From Calliopsis andreniformis (taxonomy: Eukaryota; Arthropoda; Insecta; Hymenoptera; Andrenidae), in contig NW_027480492.1 in assembly GCF_051401765.1 (NCBI RefSeq), positions 2,356,001 through 2,420,000 on the forward strand: a stretch of DNA of 64,000 nt, written 5' to 3'. Below the pieces are notes generated by a model. It ran no database searches. It was not told the DNA's origin and saw only the letters and a program-made list of their open reading frames with translations. Both the position numbers and the translations under genes were made by a program. This document shows, one piece after another, positions 38,133-51,605 of this stretch. Position 1 is the stretch's first letter; the number at the start of each line of letters is the position of its first letter.

Positions 38133-39121
38133 TCTCAATCATCAATCCTCAATCCTCATAATCAATCCTCAATCTTCAATACTAAATCGTCAATCCTCAG
38201 TCCTCTACCCACAGTCCTCATCCTCAATCATCAATCCTCAGTCCTCAATCCTCAATATTCAATCCTCAATAATCAATCTCCAATCCTAGATCCTCAATCC
38301 ACAATCCTCAATCCTTAATCCTCAATCTTCAATCCTCAGTCCCCAGTCCTCAATCTTCAATCCTCAATGCTCCATCCTCTATCCTCAATCCTCAGTCCTC
38401 AATCCTCAATCCTCAATCCTCAATCCTCAATACTCAACCTTCAATCCTCAATACTCAATCTTCAACCCTCAATCCTCAATCCGCAATTCTCAATCCTCAA
38501 TCCTCAATCCTCAATCCTCAATATTCAATCCTCAATCCTCAGTCTTGAATCCTCAATACTCAACCTTCAATCCTCAATCCTCAATCCTCAATCCCCAATT
38601 CTCTATCCTCAATACTCAATCCTCAATCTTCAATCCTCAATCCTCAATCCTCAATCCTCAATCCTCAATCTTCAATCCTCAGTACTCAATCTGCAATCTT
38701 CAATCCTCAATTCTCAAGCCTTAATACTCATTCTTCAATACTCAATACCCAATACTCAATCTTCAATCCTCAATCATCAATCCTCAATCCTCGATTCTCA
38801 ATCCTCAATCCTCAATCCTCAGACCATAAACATCAATATTCAACCCTCGGTCCTCGTCCTCAATCCACAACCCTCAATCCTCAATCCTCAATCTTCAATC
38901 ATCAATATTCAATATTCAATCCTCAATCCTCAAAACTCAATCCTCAATCCTCAATCCTCAATCCTCAATCCTTAATCCTCAATCCTCAATCCTCGGTCCT
39001 CACTCCTCAATCGTCAATCTCCAATCCTGAATACTCAATCTTCAATCCTCAATCCTCAATCCTCAATCCTCAATCCTCAATACCCAACAATCAATACTCA
39101 AATCTCAATACTCAATAGAAT

Positions 39122-39139
39122 ATCCTGAATTTTCAGGAT
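39122..39139. repeat. Landmark C inverted repeat, perfect
   Basis: R1 counterpart of 21,789. Confidence 0.9.
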
Positions 39140-39984
39140 TCAATACTCAAACCTCAACCCTCAAACCTCAGCCCTCATCCTCAATCCCCAATCCTCAATC
39201 CTCAATCCTCAATATTCAATCCTCTATACTCAATCTTCAATACTCAATCCTCAATCCTCAATCCTCAATCCTCAATCCTCGATCCTCAGTCATCAACCCT
39301 CAATCTTCAATACTCAATCGTCAATCCTCAGTCCTCAATCCTCAATCCCAAATCCTCGTTCCTCAAACCTCAATCCTCAACCCTCAGTCATCATCCTCAA
39401 TTCTCAATTCTTAATCCTCAATCCTCAATCCTCAATCCTCAATCCTCAATCCTCATTTCTTAATCCTTAATCCTCAATCCTCAATCCTCAATCCCCAATC
39501 CTCATACTTCAAACCTCAATCCTCAACCCTCAGTACTCATCCTCAATTCTCAATTCTCAATCACCAATCCTCAATACTCAATCTTCAATCCTCAATCCTC
39601 AATTCTCAATCCTCAATACTCAATCCTCAAACGTGAATCCCCCATCCCCAATCCTCAATCTTCAATCGTCAATCCTCAATCCTCAATCCTCAATCTTCAA
39701 TCCTCAGTACTCAATCTGCAATCTTCAATCCTCAATCCTCAATCCTCAATACTCATTCTTCAATACTCAATACCCAATACTCAATCTTCAATCCTCAATC
39801 CTCAATCCTCAATCCTCGAATCTCAATCCTCAATCCTCAATCCTCAGACCATAAACATCAATATTCAACCCTCGGTCCTCGTCCTCAATCCACAACCCTC
39901 AATCCTCAATCCTCAATCTTCAATCATCAATATTCAATATTCAATCCTCAATCCTCAAAACTCAATCCTCAATCCTCAATCCTC

Positions 39985-40822
39985 AATACTCAATCATCAA
40001 TCTTCAATCCTCAATCCTCAATCCTCAATCCTCAATCCTCAATCTTCAATCCTCAGTACTCAATCTGCAATCTTCAATCCTCAATCCTCAATCCTCAATA
40101 CTCATTCTTCAATACACAATACCCAATACTCAATCTTCAATCCTCAATCCTCAATCCTCAATCCTCCATTCTCAATCCTCAATCCTCAATCCTCAGACCA
40201 TAAACATCAATATTCAACCCTCGGTCCTCGTCCTCAATCCACAACCCTCAATCCTCAATCCTCAATCTTCAATCATCAATATTCAATATTCAATCCTCAA
40301 TCCTCAAAACTCAATCCTCAATCCTCAATCCTCAATCCTCAATCCTTAATCCTCAATCCTCAATCCTCGGTCCTCACTCCTCAATCGTCAATCTCCAATC
40401 CTGAATACTCAATCTTCAATCCTCAATCCTCAATCCTCAATCCTCAATCCTCGATTCTCATTCTTCAATCCTCAATACCCAATCCTCAATCTTCAATCCC
40501 CAATCCTCAATCCTCAATTCTCAACCCTCAATCTTCAGTCCTCAGTCCTCAAACCTCAATCCTCAAACCTCAGCCCTCACCCTCAATCCTCAATCCTCAA
40601 TCCTCAATCCTCAATCCTCAATACCCAACCATCAATACTCAATTCTCAATACTCAATAGAATATCCTGAATTTTCAGGATTCAATACTCAAACCTCAACC
40701 CTCAAACCTCAGCCCTCATCCTCAATCCCCAATCCTCAATCCTCAATCCTCAATATTCAATCCTCTATACTCAATCTTCAATACTCAATCCTCAATCCTC
40801 AATCCTCAATCCTCGATCCTCA
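39985..40822 (+). repeat. Tail of the first 2,811-bp-offset unit in R1 copy 2
   Basis: It corresponds to 26,301-27,117. The front of the unit was lost in the 3.66-kb deletion. It has three extra heptamers before CAATACCCAACC, near 40,600. Confidence 0.82.
40663..40680. repeat. Landmark C inverted repeat, perfect
   Basis: R1 counterpart of 26,958. Confidence 0.9.
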
Positions 40823-42092
40823 ATCCGCAATCCTCAAACGTCAGCCCTCAACCGTCAGTCCTCGTCCTCAATCCTCAACCCTCAATCCTCAATCCTCAAT
40901 CTTCAATCCCCAATACTCGATCTTCAATTCTCAATCCTCAATCCTCAATCCTCAATCTTCAATCCTCAATCCTCAATCCTCAATCCTCAATCCTCATTCT
41001 TGAATCCTCAACGCCCAATCCTCAACCTTCAATCCTCAATCCTCAATCCTCAATTCTCAATCCTCAATCCTCAGTCCTCAGTCCTCAAACCTCAATCCTC
41101 AACCCTCAGCCCTCATCCTCAATCCTCAATCCTCAACCCTCAACCCTCAATCTTCAATCCTGAATACTCAATCCTCAAACGTGAATCCCCCATCCCCAAT
41201 CCTCAATCTTCAATCGTCAATCCTCAATCCTCAATCCTCAATCTTCAATCCTCAATCCTCAATCCTCAATCTTCAACCCTCAATCCTCAATCCGCAATTC
41301 TCAATCCTCAATCCTCAATCCTCAATCCTCAATATTCAATCCTCAATCCTCAGTCTTGAATCCTCAATACTCAACCTTCAATCCTCAATCCTCAATCCTC
41401 AATAACCAATTCTCTATCCTCAATACTCAATCCTCAATCTTCAATCCTCAATCCTCAATCCTCAATCCTCAATCCTCAATCTTCAATCCTCAGTACTCAA
41501 TCTGCAATCTTCAATCCTCAATCCTCAAGCATCAATACTCATTCTTCAATACTCAATACCCAATACTCAATCTTCAATCCTCAATCCTCAATCCTCAATC
41601 CTCGATTCTCAATCCTCTATCCTCAGACCATAAACATCAATATTCAACCCTCGGACCTCGTCCTCAATCCACAACCCTCAATCCTCAATCCTCAATCTTC
41701 AATCATCAATATTCAATATTCAAACCTCAATCCTCAAAACTCAATCCTCAATCCTCAATCCTCAATCCTCAATCCTTAATCCTCAATCCTCAATCCTCGG
41801 TCCTCACTCCTCAATCGTCAATCTCCAATCCTGAATACTCAATCTTCAATCCTCAATCCTCAATCCTCAATCCTCAATCCTCAATTCTCATTCTTCAATC
41901 CTCAATACCCAATCCTCAATCTTCAATCCTCAATCCTCAATCCTCAATTCTCAACCCTCAATCGTCAGTCCTCAGTCCTCAAACCTCAATCCTCAAACCT
42001 CAGCCCTCACCCTCAATCCTCAATCCTCAATCCTCAATCCTCAATCCTCAATACCCAACCATCAATACTCAATTCTCAATACTCAATAGAAT

Positions 42093-42110
42093 ATCCTGAA
42101 TTTTCAGGAT
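42093..42110. repeat. Landmark C inverted repeat, perfect
   Basis: R1 counterpart of 28,388. Confidence 0.9.
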
Positions 42111-43501
42111 TCAATACTCAAACCTCAACCCTCAAACCTCAGCCATCATCCTCAATCCCCAATCCTCAATCCTCAATCCTCAATATTCAATCCTCTATAC
42201 TCAATCTTCAATACTCAATCCTCAATCCTCAATCCTCAATCCTCGATCCTCAGTCATCAATCCTCAATCTTCAATACTCAATCGTCAATCCTCAGTCCTC
42301 AATCCTCAATCCCAAATCCTCGTTCCTCAAACCTCAATCCTCAACCCTCAGTCATCATCCTCAATTCTCAATTCTTAATCCTCAATCCTCAATCCTCAAT
42401 CCTCAATCCCCATTTCTTAATCCTTAATCCTCAATCCTCAATCCTCAATCCCCAATCCTCATACTTCAAACCTCAATCCTCAACCCTCAGTACTCATCCT
42501 CAATTCTCAATTCTCAATCACCAATCCTCAATACTCAATCTTCAATCCTCAATCCTCAATTCTCAATCCTCAATACTCAATCCTCAAACGTGAATCCCCC
42601 ATCCCCAATCCTCAATCTTCAATCGTCAATCCTCAATCCTCAATCCTCAATCTTCAATCCTCAATCCTCAATCCTCAATCCTCAATACTCATTCTTCAAT
42701 CCTCAACGCCCAATCCTAAATGTTCAATCCGCAATACCCAATCCTCAATCGTCAATCCTCAATCCCCAATCCTCAATCTTCAATCCTCAACCCTCAATCC
42801 TCAATCCTCAATCCTCAATACTCAATCATCAATCTTCAATCCTCAATCGTCAATCCTCAATCCTCAATCCTCAATCTTCAATCCTCAGTACTCAATCTGC
42901 AATCTTCAATCCTCAATCCTCAATCCTCAATACTCATTCTTCAATACTCAATACCCAATACTCAATCTTCAATCCTCAATCCTCAATCCTCAATCCTCGA
43001 TTCTCAATCCTCAATCCTCAATCCTCAGACCATAAACATCAATATTCAACCCTCGGTCCTCGTCCTCAATCCACAACCCTCAATCCTCAATCCTCAATCT
43101 TCAATCATCAATATTCAATATTCAATCCTCAATCCTCAAAACTCAATCCTCAATCCTCAATCCTCAATCCTCAATCCTTAATCCTTAATCCTCAATCCTC
43201 AATCCTCGGTCCTCACTCCTCAATCGTCAATCTCCAATCCTGAATACTCAATCTTCAATCCTCAATCCTCAATCCTCAATCCTCAATCCTCGATTCTCAT
43301 TCTTCAATCCTCAATACCCAATCCTCAATCTTCAATCCCCAATCCTCAATCCTCAATTCTCAACCCTCAATCTTCAGTCCTCAATCCTCAAACCTCAATC
43401 CTCAAACCTCAGCCCTCACCCTCAATCCTCAATCCTCAATCCTCAATCCTCAATCCTCAATACCCAACCATCAATACTCAATTCTCAATACTCAATAGAA
43501 T

Positions 43502-43519
43502 ATCCTGAATTTTCAGGAT
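43502..43519. repeat. Landmark C inverted repeat, perfect
   Basis: R1 counterpart of 29,797. Confidence 0.9.
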
Positions 43520-44170
43520 TCAATACTCAAACCTCAACCCTCAAACCTCAGCCCTCATCCTCAATCCCCAATCCTCAATCCTCAATCCTCAATATTCAAT
43601 CCTCTATACTCAATCTTCAATACTCAATCCTCAATCCTCAATCCTCAATCCTCGATCCTCAGTCATCAATCCTCAATCTTCAATACTCAATCGTCAATCC
43701 TCAGTCCTCAATCCTCAATCCTCAATTCTGTTTCCTCAAACCTCAATCCTCAACCCTCAGTCCTCATACTCAACACTCAATCTTCAATCCTCAATCCTCA
43801 AGCCTCAATCCTCAATCCTCAATCTTCAATCCTCAGTACTCAATCTGCAATCTTCAATCCTCAATCCTCAATCCTCAATACTCATTCTTCAATCCTCAAC
43901 ACCCAATCCTCAATCCTCAATCCTCAATAATCAATCTCCAATCCTAGATCCGCAATCCCCAATCGTCAATCCTTAATCCTCAATCCTCAATCCCCAGTCC
44001 TCAATCTTCAATCCTCAACGCTCAATCTTCAATCATCAATACTCAATCTTCTATCCTCAATCCTCAATCCTCAATCCTCAATCCTCAATCCTCCATCCTC
44101 AATATTCAACACACAACCCTCAACCATCAATCCTCAATACTCAATCATCAACCCTCAATTCTCAATACTC

Positions 44171-44265
44171 AATAGAATATCCTGAATTCTCATGGTTCAA
44201 TACTCAATCCACAATATTCAATAATCAAATCTCAATCCACAAACATCAATTCTCATCACTCAACC
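44171..44265 (+). repeat. Landmark B
   Basis: AATAGAATATCCTGAATTC with CACAATATTC; it precedes landmark E by 169 bp. Confidence 0.85.
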
Positions 44266-44433
44266 CTGAACGCTCAGTCCTCAATGTTCAATCCTCATTC
44301 CTCAATTCTCAATCTTCAATCCTCAATACTCAATCTTCAATCCTCAATCCTCAATACTCAATCTTCAATCCTCAGTCCACAATCCTCAATCTTCAATCCT
44401 CAATCCTCAATCCTCAATCCTCAATCCTCAATC

Positions 44434-44483
44434 CACAGTCCTTAGCCCTCAAACCTCAACCCTCAACTCTCAGACCTCATCCT
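44434..44483 (+). repeat. Landmark E, variant
   Basis: Reads CCTTAGCCC and CAACTCTCAGACCTC. The distance to C is 178 bp. Confidence 0.8.
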
Positions 44484-44611
44484 CAATCCCCAATCCTCAA
44501 TCCTCTATCCTCAATCCTCAATCTTCAATCCTCAATACTCAATCTTCAATCCTCAATCCTCAATCCTCAATACCCAACCATCAATCCTCAATTCTCAATA
44601 CTCAATAGAAT

Positions 44612-44629
44612 ATCCTGAATTTTCAGGAT
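44612..44629. repeat. Landmark C inverted repeat, perfect
   Basis: Last copy of the left domain; follows landmark E. Confidence 0.9.
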
Positions 44630-45481
44630 TCAATACTCAAGCCTCAACCCTCAACCCTCAGCCCTCATCCTCAATCCTCAATCGTCAATCCTCAATCCTC
44701 AATATTCAATCCTCAATTCTCAATCTTCAATCCTCAATCCTCAATCCTCAATCCTCAATCCTCAATCCTCAATCCTCAGTCATCAATCCTCAATCTTCAA
44801 TACTCAATCGTCAATCCTCAATGCTCAATCCTCAATCCTGAATCCTCACTCCTCAGTAACCAATCCTCAATCTTCAATACTCAATCGTCAATCCTCAGTC
44901 CTCAGTCCTCAATCCTCAATCTTCGTTCCTCAAACCTCAATCCTCAACCCTCAGGCCTCATCCTCAATTCTCAATTCTCAATCCTCAATCCTCAATCCTC
45001 AATCCTCAATCTTCAATCCTCATTAATAAATCTCCAATCCTCAATCCTCAATCCTCAATCTTCAGTCCTCAATACTCAGTATTCAATCCTCAATCCTCAT
45101 TCCTCAATCCTGAATCCCCATTCTTCAATCCTCAATCTTCAATCCTCAACCCTCAATCCTCAATTCACAATCTTCAATCCTCAATCCACAGACCTCAAAC
45201 ATCAATACTCAACCCTCAGTCCTCGTCCTCAATCCACAACCATCAATCCTCAATCCTCAATCTTCAATCATCAATATTCAATCTTCTGTCCTCAATCCTC
45301 AATCCTCAATCCTCAATCCTCTATCCTCAATGTTCAATCCTCAATACCCAATCCTCAGTCTTCAATCCTCAATCCCCAATCCTCAATCCTCAATCCTCAA
45401 TCCTCAATCCTCAATCCTCAGTCCTCAAACCCCAATCCTGTATCCTCAATCCTGAATCCTCAATCTTCAGCCCTCAGTCCT

Positions 45482-45605
45482 CAACAATCAGTTGTCAATC
45501 CTCAATCCTCAGTAGAATATTCTCAATTCACAGCTTTCAATACGCAATACTCAATCTGCAATCTTCTAATCTCAATTCACAAACATCAATTCTGATCACT
45601 CAACC
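45482..45605 (+). repeat. Landmark A, subtype A3
   Basis: Right-domain subtype: GTAGAATATTCTC, CACAGCTTTC, CTTCTAATCTC and CTGATCACTC. Confidence 0.88.
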
Positions 45606-45886
45606 CTGAACGCTCAGTCCTCAATGTTCAATTCTCAATCCTCAATTCTCAATCTTCAATCCTCAATACTGAATCTTCAATCCTCAATACTCAATACACA
45701 ATCCTCAATCCTCAATCCTCAATCCTCAATCCTTAGTAATCAATCCTCAATCCTCAATGCTCAATCCTCAATCCCCAATCCTCAACCATCAATCCTCATT
45801 CCTCAAACCTCAATCCTGAACCCTCAGTCCTCATTCTCAATTCTCAATTCTCAATCCTCAATCCTCAATCCTCAATCCTCAATTCT

Positions 45887-46298
45887 CAATAATCAATCTC
45901 CAATCCTAGATCCTCAATCCCCAATCTTCAATCCTTAATCCTCAATCTTCAATCCTCATTCCCCAGTCCTCAATCTTCAATCCTCAATGCTCAATCCTCA
46001 ATCCTCAATCCTCAATCCTCAGTCCTCAATCCACTATACGCAACCCTCCAACCTCAATCCTCGACCGTGAGTCCTCGTCCTCAATCCTCAAACCTCAATC
46101 CTCAATCCTCAATCTACAATCATCAATACTCAATCGTCAATCCACAATCCTCAATCCTCAATCCTCAATTCTCAATCCTCAATATTCAACACACAACCCT
46201 CAGCCATCAATCATCAATACTCAACCATCAATCCTCTATTCTCAATACTCAATAGAATATCCTGAATTCTCATGGTTCAATACTCAATCCACAAAATT
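45887..46298 (+). repeat. 412-bp tandem unit, R2 copy 1, first
   Basis: It runs from CAATAATCAATCTCC to the next such motif, with CGACCGTGAGTCCTCG inside. It begins and ends within landmark B-type sequence. Confidence 0.9.
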
Positions 46299-46305
46299 CA
46301 ATAAT
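46251..46305 (+). repeat. Landmark B, truncated at the 412-bp junction
   Basis: Reads normally to CAATAATCAA and then switches to TCTCCAATCCTAG, the start of the next 412-bp unit. Confidence 0.8.
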
Positions 46306-46710
46306 CAATCTCCAATCCTAGATCCTCAATCCCCAATCTTCAATCCTTAATCCTCAATCTTCAATCCTCATTCCCCAGTCCTCAATCTTCAATCCTCAAT
46401 GCTCAATCCTCAATCCTCAATCCTCAATCCTCAGTCCTCAATCCACTATACTCAACCCTCCAACCTCAATCCTCGACCGTGAGTCCTCGTCCTCAATCCT
46501 CAAACCTCAATCCTCAATCCTCAATCTACAATCATCAATACTCAATCGTCAATCCACAATCCTCAATCCTCAATCCTCAATTCTCAATCCTCATTATTCA
46601 ACACACAACCCTCAGCCATCAATCATCAATACTCAACCATCAATCCTCAATTCTCAATACTCAATAGAATATCCTGAATTCTCATGGTTCAATTCTCAAT
46701 CCACAAAATT
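46299..46710 (+). repeat. 412-bp tandem unit, R2 copy 1, second
   Basis: Second copy, 412 bp later; it has CATTATTCAACAC where the first has CAATATTCAACAC. Confidence 0.9.
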
Positions 46711-46757
46711 CAATAATCAAATCTCAATCCTAAAACATCAATTCTCAGCACTCAATC
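46663..46757 (+). repeat. Landmark B, right subtype
   Basis: CAATCCTAAAACATC and CAGCACTCAATC replace the usual tail bases. Confidence 0.82.
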
Positions 46758-46913
46758 CTCAATACTCGGTCCTCTCTCTTCAATCCTCCATCCTCAATCC
46801 TCAATCCTCAAGCGTCAATCCTCAATCCTCAATCCTCATGCCACAATCCTCAGTCCTCAAACCTCAATCCGGAATCCTCAATTCTGAATCCTCAATCTTC
46901 AGCCGTCAGTCCT

Positions 46914-47037
46914 CAACAATCAATTGTCAATCCTCAATCCTCAATAGAATATCCTCAATTCACAGTTCTCAATACTCAATCCCCATTCTTCAATCTTCAA
47001 ATCTCAATCCACAAACGTCAATACTCATCACTCAACC
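46914..47037 (+). repeat. Landmark A, subtype A4
   Basis: Right-domain subtype: CAATCAATTGTC, CACAGTTCTC and ACAAACGTCAATACTC. Length is still 124 bp. Confidence 0.86.
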
Positions 47038-47808
47038 CTCAACACTCAGTCCTCAATCTTCAATCCTCAATCCTCAATCCACAATCCTCAATCCTCAATC
47101 CTCAATCCTCAATCCTCAATCCTCAGTAATCAATCCTCAATCTTCAATACTGAATCGTCAATCCTCAGTTCTCAATCCTCAATCCGCAATTCTCTTTCCT
47201 CAAACCTCAATCCTCAACCCTCAGTCCTCATCCTCAATTCTCAATTCTCAATCCTCAGTCCTCAATCCTCAATCCACAATACTCAATCTTCAATAATCAA
47301 TCCTCAACACTCAATCCTCAATACTCTATCCTCAATCGTCAATCCTCAATCCCCAATCCTCAATCTTCAATCCTCAATCCTCAATCCTAAATCCTCAATC
47401 CTCAATCTTCAATCCTCAGTACTCAAACTTCAATCCTCAATCCTCAATCCTCAAACCTCAACAGTCAGTCCTCAATGTTCAATTCTCAATTCTCAAACTT
47501 CAATCCACAATACTGAATCCTCAATCCTCAATCCTCAAGCCCCAATCCTCAATCCTCAATCCTCAATCCTCAATCCTCAATTTTCAATCCTCAATACTCA
47601 ATCTTCAATCCTCAATCCTCAATCCTCAATACTCAATCCTCAATCCTCAATCCTCAATCCTCAATCTTCAATCCTCAGTACTCAATTTGCAATCTACAAT
47701 CCCCAATCCTCAATCCTCAATACTCATTCTCCAATCCTCAATACCCAATCCTCAATCTTCAATCCTCAATCCTCAATCCTCAATTCTCAATCCTCAATCC
47801 TCAATCCT

Positions 47809-47850
47809 CAGGCCTCAAACATCAATATTCAACCCTCGGTCCTTCGCCTC
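47809..47850 (+). repeat. Landmark D, right subfamily exemplar
   Basis: CAGGCCTCAAACATC with CTCGGTCCTTCGCCTC, against CCATAAACATC and CTCGGTCCTCGTCC on the left. Further copies lie near 48,429, 48,857, 50,009, 52,872, 59,340, 59,767 and 60,911. Confidence 0.8.
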
Positions 47851-49581
47851 AATCCACAACCCTCAATCCTCAATCCTCAATCTTCAATCATCAATATTCA
47901 ATCTTCAATCCTCAATCCTCAATCCTCAATCCTCAATCCTCAATCCTCAATCTTTAATCCTGAATCCTCAATCCTCAATCCTCAGTCCTCAATCCTCGAT
48001 CCTCAACCCTCAATCCTCATTCCTCAAACCTCAATCCTCAACCCTCAGTCCTCATTCTCAATTCTCAATTCTCAATCCTCAATCCTCAATCCTCAATGCT
48101 CAATCCTCAATCCTCAATCCTCAACCCTCAATCCTCATTCCTCAAACCTCAATCGTGAACCCTCAGTCCTCAATCTCAATTCTCAATTCTCAATCCTCAA
48201 TCCTCTATCCTGAATCCTGAATTCTCAATAATCAATCTCCAATCCTAGATCCTCAATCCCCAATCTTCAATCCTTAATCCTCAATCTTCAATCCTCATTC
48301 CCCAGTCCTCAATCTTCAATCCTCAATGCTCAACCTTCAATCCTCAATCCTCAATCCTCAATCCTCAATCCTCAACCTTCAATCCTCAATACTCAATCTT
48401 CAATTCTCAATCCTCAATCCTCAATCCTCAGACCTCAAACATCAATATTCAACCCTCGGTCCTTCGCCTCAATCCACAACCCTCAATCCTCAATCCTCAA
48501 TCTTCAATCATCAATATTCAATCTTCAATCCTCAATCCTCAATCCTCAATCCTCAATCCTCAATACTCAATCCTCAATCCCCCATTCCTCAATCTTTAAT
48601 CCTGAATCCTCAATACTCAATCCTCAATCCTAAACCTTCCACCCTCAATACTCAATCTTCAATCCTCAATGCTCAATCCTCAATCCTCAATCCTCAATCC
48701 TCAATCCTCAACCATCAATCCTCAAAACTCAATTTTCAATCCTCAATACTCAATCCTCAATACTCAATCCTCATTCTTCAATCCTCAACACCCAATCCTC
48801 AATCTTCAATCCTCAATCCTCAATCCTCAATTCTCAATCCTCAATCCTCAATCTTCAGACCTCAAACATCAATATTCAACCCTCGGTCCTTCGCCTCAAT
48901 CCACAACCCTCAATCCTCAATCCTCAATCTTCAATCATCAATATTCAATCTTCAATCCTCAATCCTCAATCCTCAATCCTCAATCCTCAATCCTCAATCT
49001 TTAATCCTGAATCCTCAATACTCAATCCTCAATCCTAAGTCTTCAACCCTCAATACTCAATCTTCAATCCTCAATCCTCAATCCTCAATCCTCAATCCCC
49101 AAACCTCAATCCTCAATCTTCAATCCTCAAAACTCAATTTTCAATCCTCAATCCTCAATCCTCAATCCTCAATCCTCAATCCTCAATTCTCAATCCTCAG
49201 TCTTCAATCCTCAATACTCAATCTTCAATCCTCGGTCCTCAATCCTCAATCGTCAATCTCCAATCCTGAATACTCAATCTTCAATCCTCAATCCTCAATC
49301 CTCAATCCTCAATCCTCAATCCTCATTCTTCAATCCTCAATACCCAATCCTCAATCTTCAATCCTCAATCCTCAATCCTCAATTCTCAACCCTCAACCCT
49401 CAGTCCTCAGTCCTCAAACCTCAATCCTCAAACCTCAGCCCTCATCCTCAATCCTCAATCCTCTATCCTCAATCCTCAATCTTCAATCCTCAATACTCAA
49501 TCTTGAACCCTCAATCCTCAGTCCATAAACCACAATTCTGAATCCTCAACCCTGCATCCTCAGTCTTCAGCCCTCAGTCCT

Positions 49582-49664
49582 CAACAATCAGTTGTCAATC
49601 CTCAATCGCCAATAGAACATCCTCAATTCACAGTTTTCAATACTCAATACTCAATCTGCAATCC
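49582..49664 (+). repeat. Landmark A, 3' truncated
   Basis: Front part through CAATCTGCAATCC; the tail with CACAAACATC is absent. Confidence 0.75.
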
Positions 49665-51167
49665 TCAATACTCAATACTCAAACCTCAATCCTCAACCTT
49701 CAATCCTCAATACTCAATCTTCTACCCACAATCCTCAATCCCCAATTCTCAATCCTTAATCCTCAATCCTCAATCTTCAATATTCAATCCTCAATACTCA
49801 ATCTTCAATCCTCAATCCTCAATCCCCAATCCTCAAACCTCAATCCTCAACCCTCAGTCCTCTACCTCAATTCTCAATCCTCAATCCTCAATCCTCAATT
49901 CCCAATCCTCAACCTTCAATCCTCAATCCTCAATCCTCAATCCTCAATCCTCAACCTTCAATCCTCAATACTCAATCTTCAATTCTCAATCCTCAATCCT
50001 CAATCCTCAGACCTCAAACATCAATATTCAACCCTCGGTCCTTCGCCTCAATCCACAACCCTCAATCCTCAATCCTCAATCTTCAATCATCAATATTCAA
50101 TCTTCAATCCTCAATCCTCAATCCTCAATCCTCAATCCTCAATCCTCAATCTTTAATCCTGAATCCTCAATACTCAATCCTCAATCCTAAATCTTCAACC
50201 CTCAATACTCAATCTTCAATCCTCAATCCTCAATCCTCAATCCTCAATCCTCAAACCTCAATCCTCAATAATCAATCCTCAATACTCAATCCTCAATCGT
50301 CAATCCTCAATCTTCAATACTCAATCCTCAATCCTCAACTCTCAATCCTCAATACTCAACCATCAATCCTCAATTCTCAATACTCAGTAGAATATCCTGA
50401 ATTCTCAGTGTTCAATACTCAAAACTCAATCCTCAACCCTCAGCCCTCAGCCCTCATTCTCCATCCTCAATCCTCAATCCTCAATCCTCAACCTTCAATC
50501 CCCAATACTCAATCTTCAATCCTCAATCCTCAATCCTCAATCCTCAATCCTCAACCCTCAGTCATCAATACTCAATCTTCAATACTCAATCCTCAATCCT
50601 CAATTCACAATCCTCAATCCTCAATCCTCAATCCTCAATCCTCAAACCTCAATCCTCAACCCTCAGTCCTCATCCACAATTCTCAATTCTCAATCCTCAA
50701 ACCTCAATCCCCAATCCTCAACCTTCAATCCTCAATCCTCTATCCTAAGTCCTCAATCCTCAACCTTCAATCCTCAATACTCAATCTTCAATCTTCAATC
50801 CTCAATCCTCAATCCTCAATCCTCAATTCTCAATCCTCAATCCTCAATCTTCAATCCTTCATACTCAATCTTCAATCCTCAATCCTCAATCCTCAATCCT
50901 CAATCCTCAATCCTCAATCGTCAATCCTCAATCCTCAATCCTCTATCTTCAATCCTCAATCCTCAATCTTCAATCCTCAATCCTCAATCCTCAATCCTCA
51001 ATCCTCAATCCTCAATCTTCAATCCTCAATCCCCAATCCTCAATCTTCAATCCGCAATCCTCAATCCTCAATCCTCAATCCTCAATCCTCCATCCTCAAT
51101 ACTCAACACATAACCCTCAACCATCAATCCTCAATACTCAATCATCAATCCTCAATTCTCAATACTC

Positions 51168-51262
51168 AATAGAATATCCTGAAATCTCATGGTTCAACAC
51201 TCAATCCACAATATTCAATAATCAAATCTCAATCCACAAACATCAATTCTGATCACACAACC
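51168..51262 (+). repeat. Landmark B
   Basis: CTGAAATCTCATGG with tail CTGATCACACAACC. Confidence 0.85.
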
Positions 51263-51430
51263 CTGAACGCTCAGTCCTCAATGTTCAATCCTCATTCCTC
51301 AATTCTCAATCTTCAATCCTCAATACTGAATCTTCAATCCTCAATCCTCAATCCTCAATCTTCAATCCTCAGTCACCAATCCTCAATCTTCAATCCTCAA
51401 TCCTCAATCCTCAATAATCAATCCTCAATC

Positions 51431-51480
51431 CACAGTCCTTAGGCCTCAAACCTCAACCCTCAAATCTCAGAACTCATCCT
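51431..51480 (+). repeat. Landmark E
   Basis: Distance to C is 157 bp, as at 11,821. Confidence 0.85.
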
Positions 51481-51587
51481 CAATCCTCAATCCTCAATCT
51501 TCAATCCTCAATACTCAATCTTCAATCCTCAATCCTCAATCCTCAATACTCAACCATCAATCCTCAATTCTCAATACTCAATAGTTT

Positions 51588-51605
51588 ATCCTGAATTTTC
51601 AGGAT
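51588..51605. repeat. Landmark C inverted repeat, perfect
   Basis: Arms intact although the left flank changed to AATAGTTT. Confidence 0.9.

Larger units (their letters stand above)
37877..39988 (+). repeat. 4,334-bp unit, R1 copy 2, second (truncated)
   Basis: Counterpart of 20,544-22,648, cut by the 3.66-kb deletion junction at about 39,985. Confidence 0.85.
41268..43657 (+). repeat. 2,811-bp-offset unit in R1 copy 2, complete
   Basis: Counterpart of 27,563-29,952 at offset 13,705. Open frames compared across the two copies (at 27,651 and 41,356; 28,885 and 42,590) give the same translation. Confidence 0.88.
31083..43945 (+). repeat. Large higher-order repeat R1, copy 2 (internally deleted)
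   Basis: About 12.9 kb. Relative to copy 1 it carries an additional 236 bp at about 32,500-32,735 and lacks about 3.66 kb (22,648-26,300 of copy 1), with the junction near 39,985. Smaller length differences of 7 and 21 bp are whole heptamers. After 43,945 the two flanks diverge and then match again at 44,019 onward (offset 13,302). Confidence 0.9.
44019..44640 (+). repeat. Start of a third R1-type unit
   Basis: It resembles 30,717-31,330: landmark B, then landmark E, then landmark C in the same order. E here reads CCTTAGCCC. After landmark C it departs from R1 and enters the right-hand domain. Confidence 0.75.
43946..44814 (+). repeat. Junction tract between R1 and R2
   Basis: It first follows the CAATCCGCAATCCCCAATCG order seen at 5,930-5,965, then the B-E-C landmark series of an R1-type start, then plain heptamers. 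This is where the left and right landmark subfamilies meet. Confidence 0.7.
45306..47569 (+). repeat. 2,264-bp unit, single copy in R2 copy 1
   Basis: It spans CTCTATCCTCAATGTTC to CAAGCCCCAATCC. It appears once here and twice in tandem in R2 copy 2. Confidence 0.85.
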
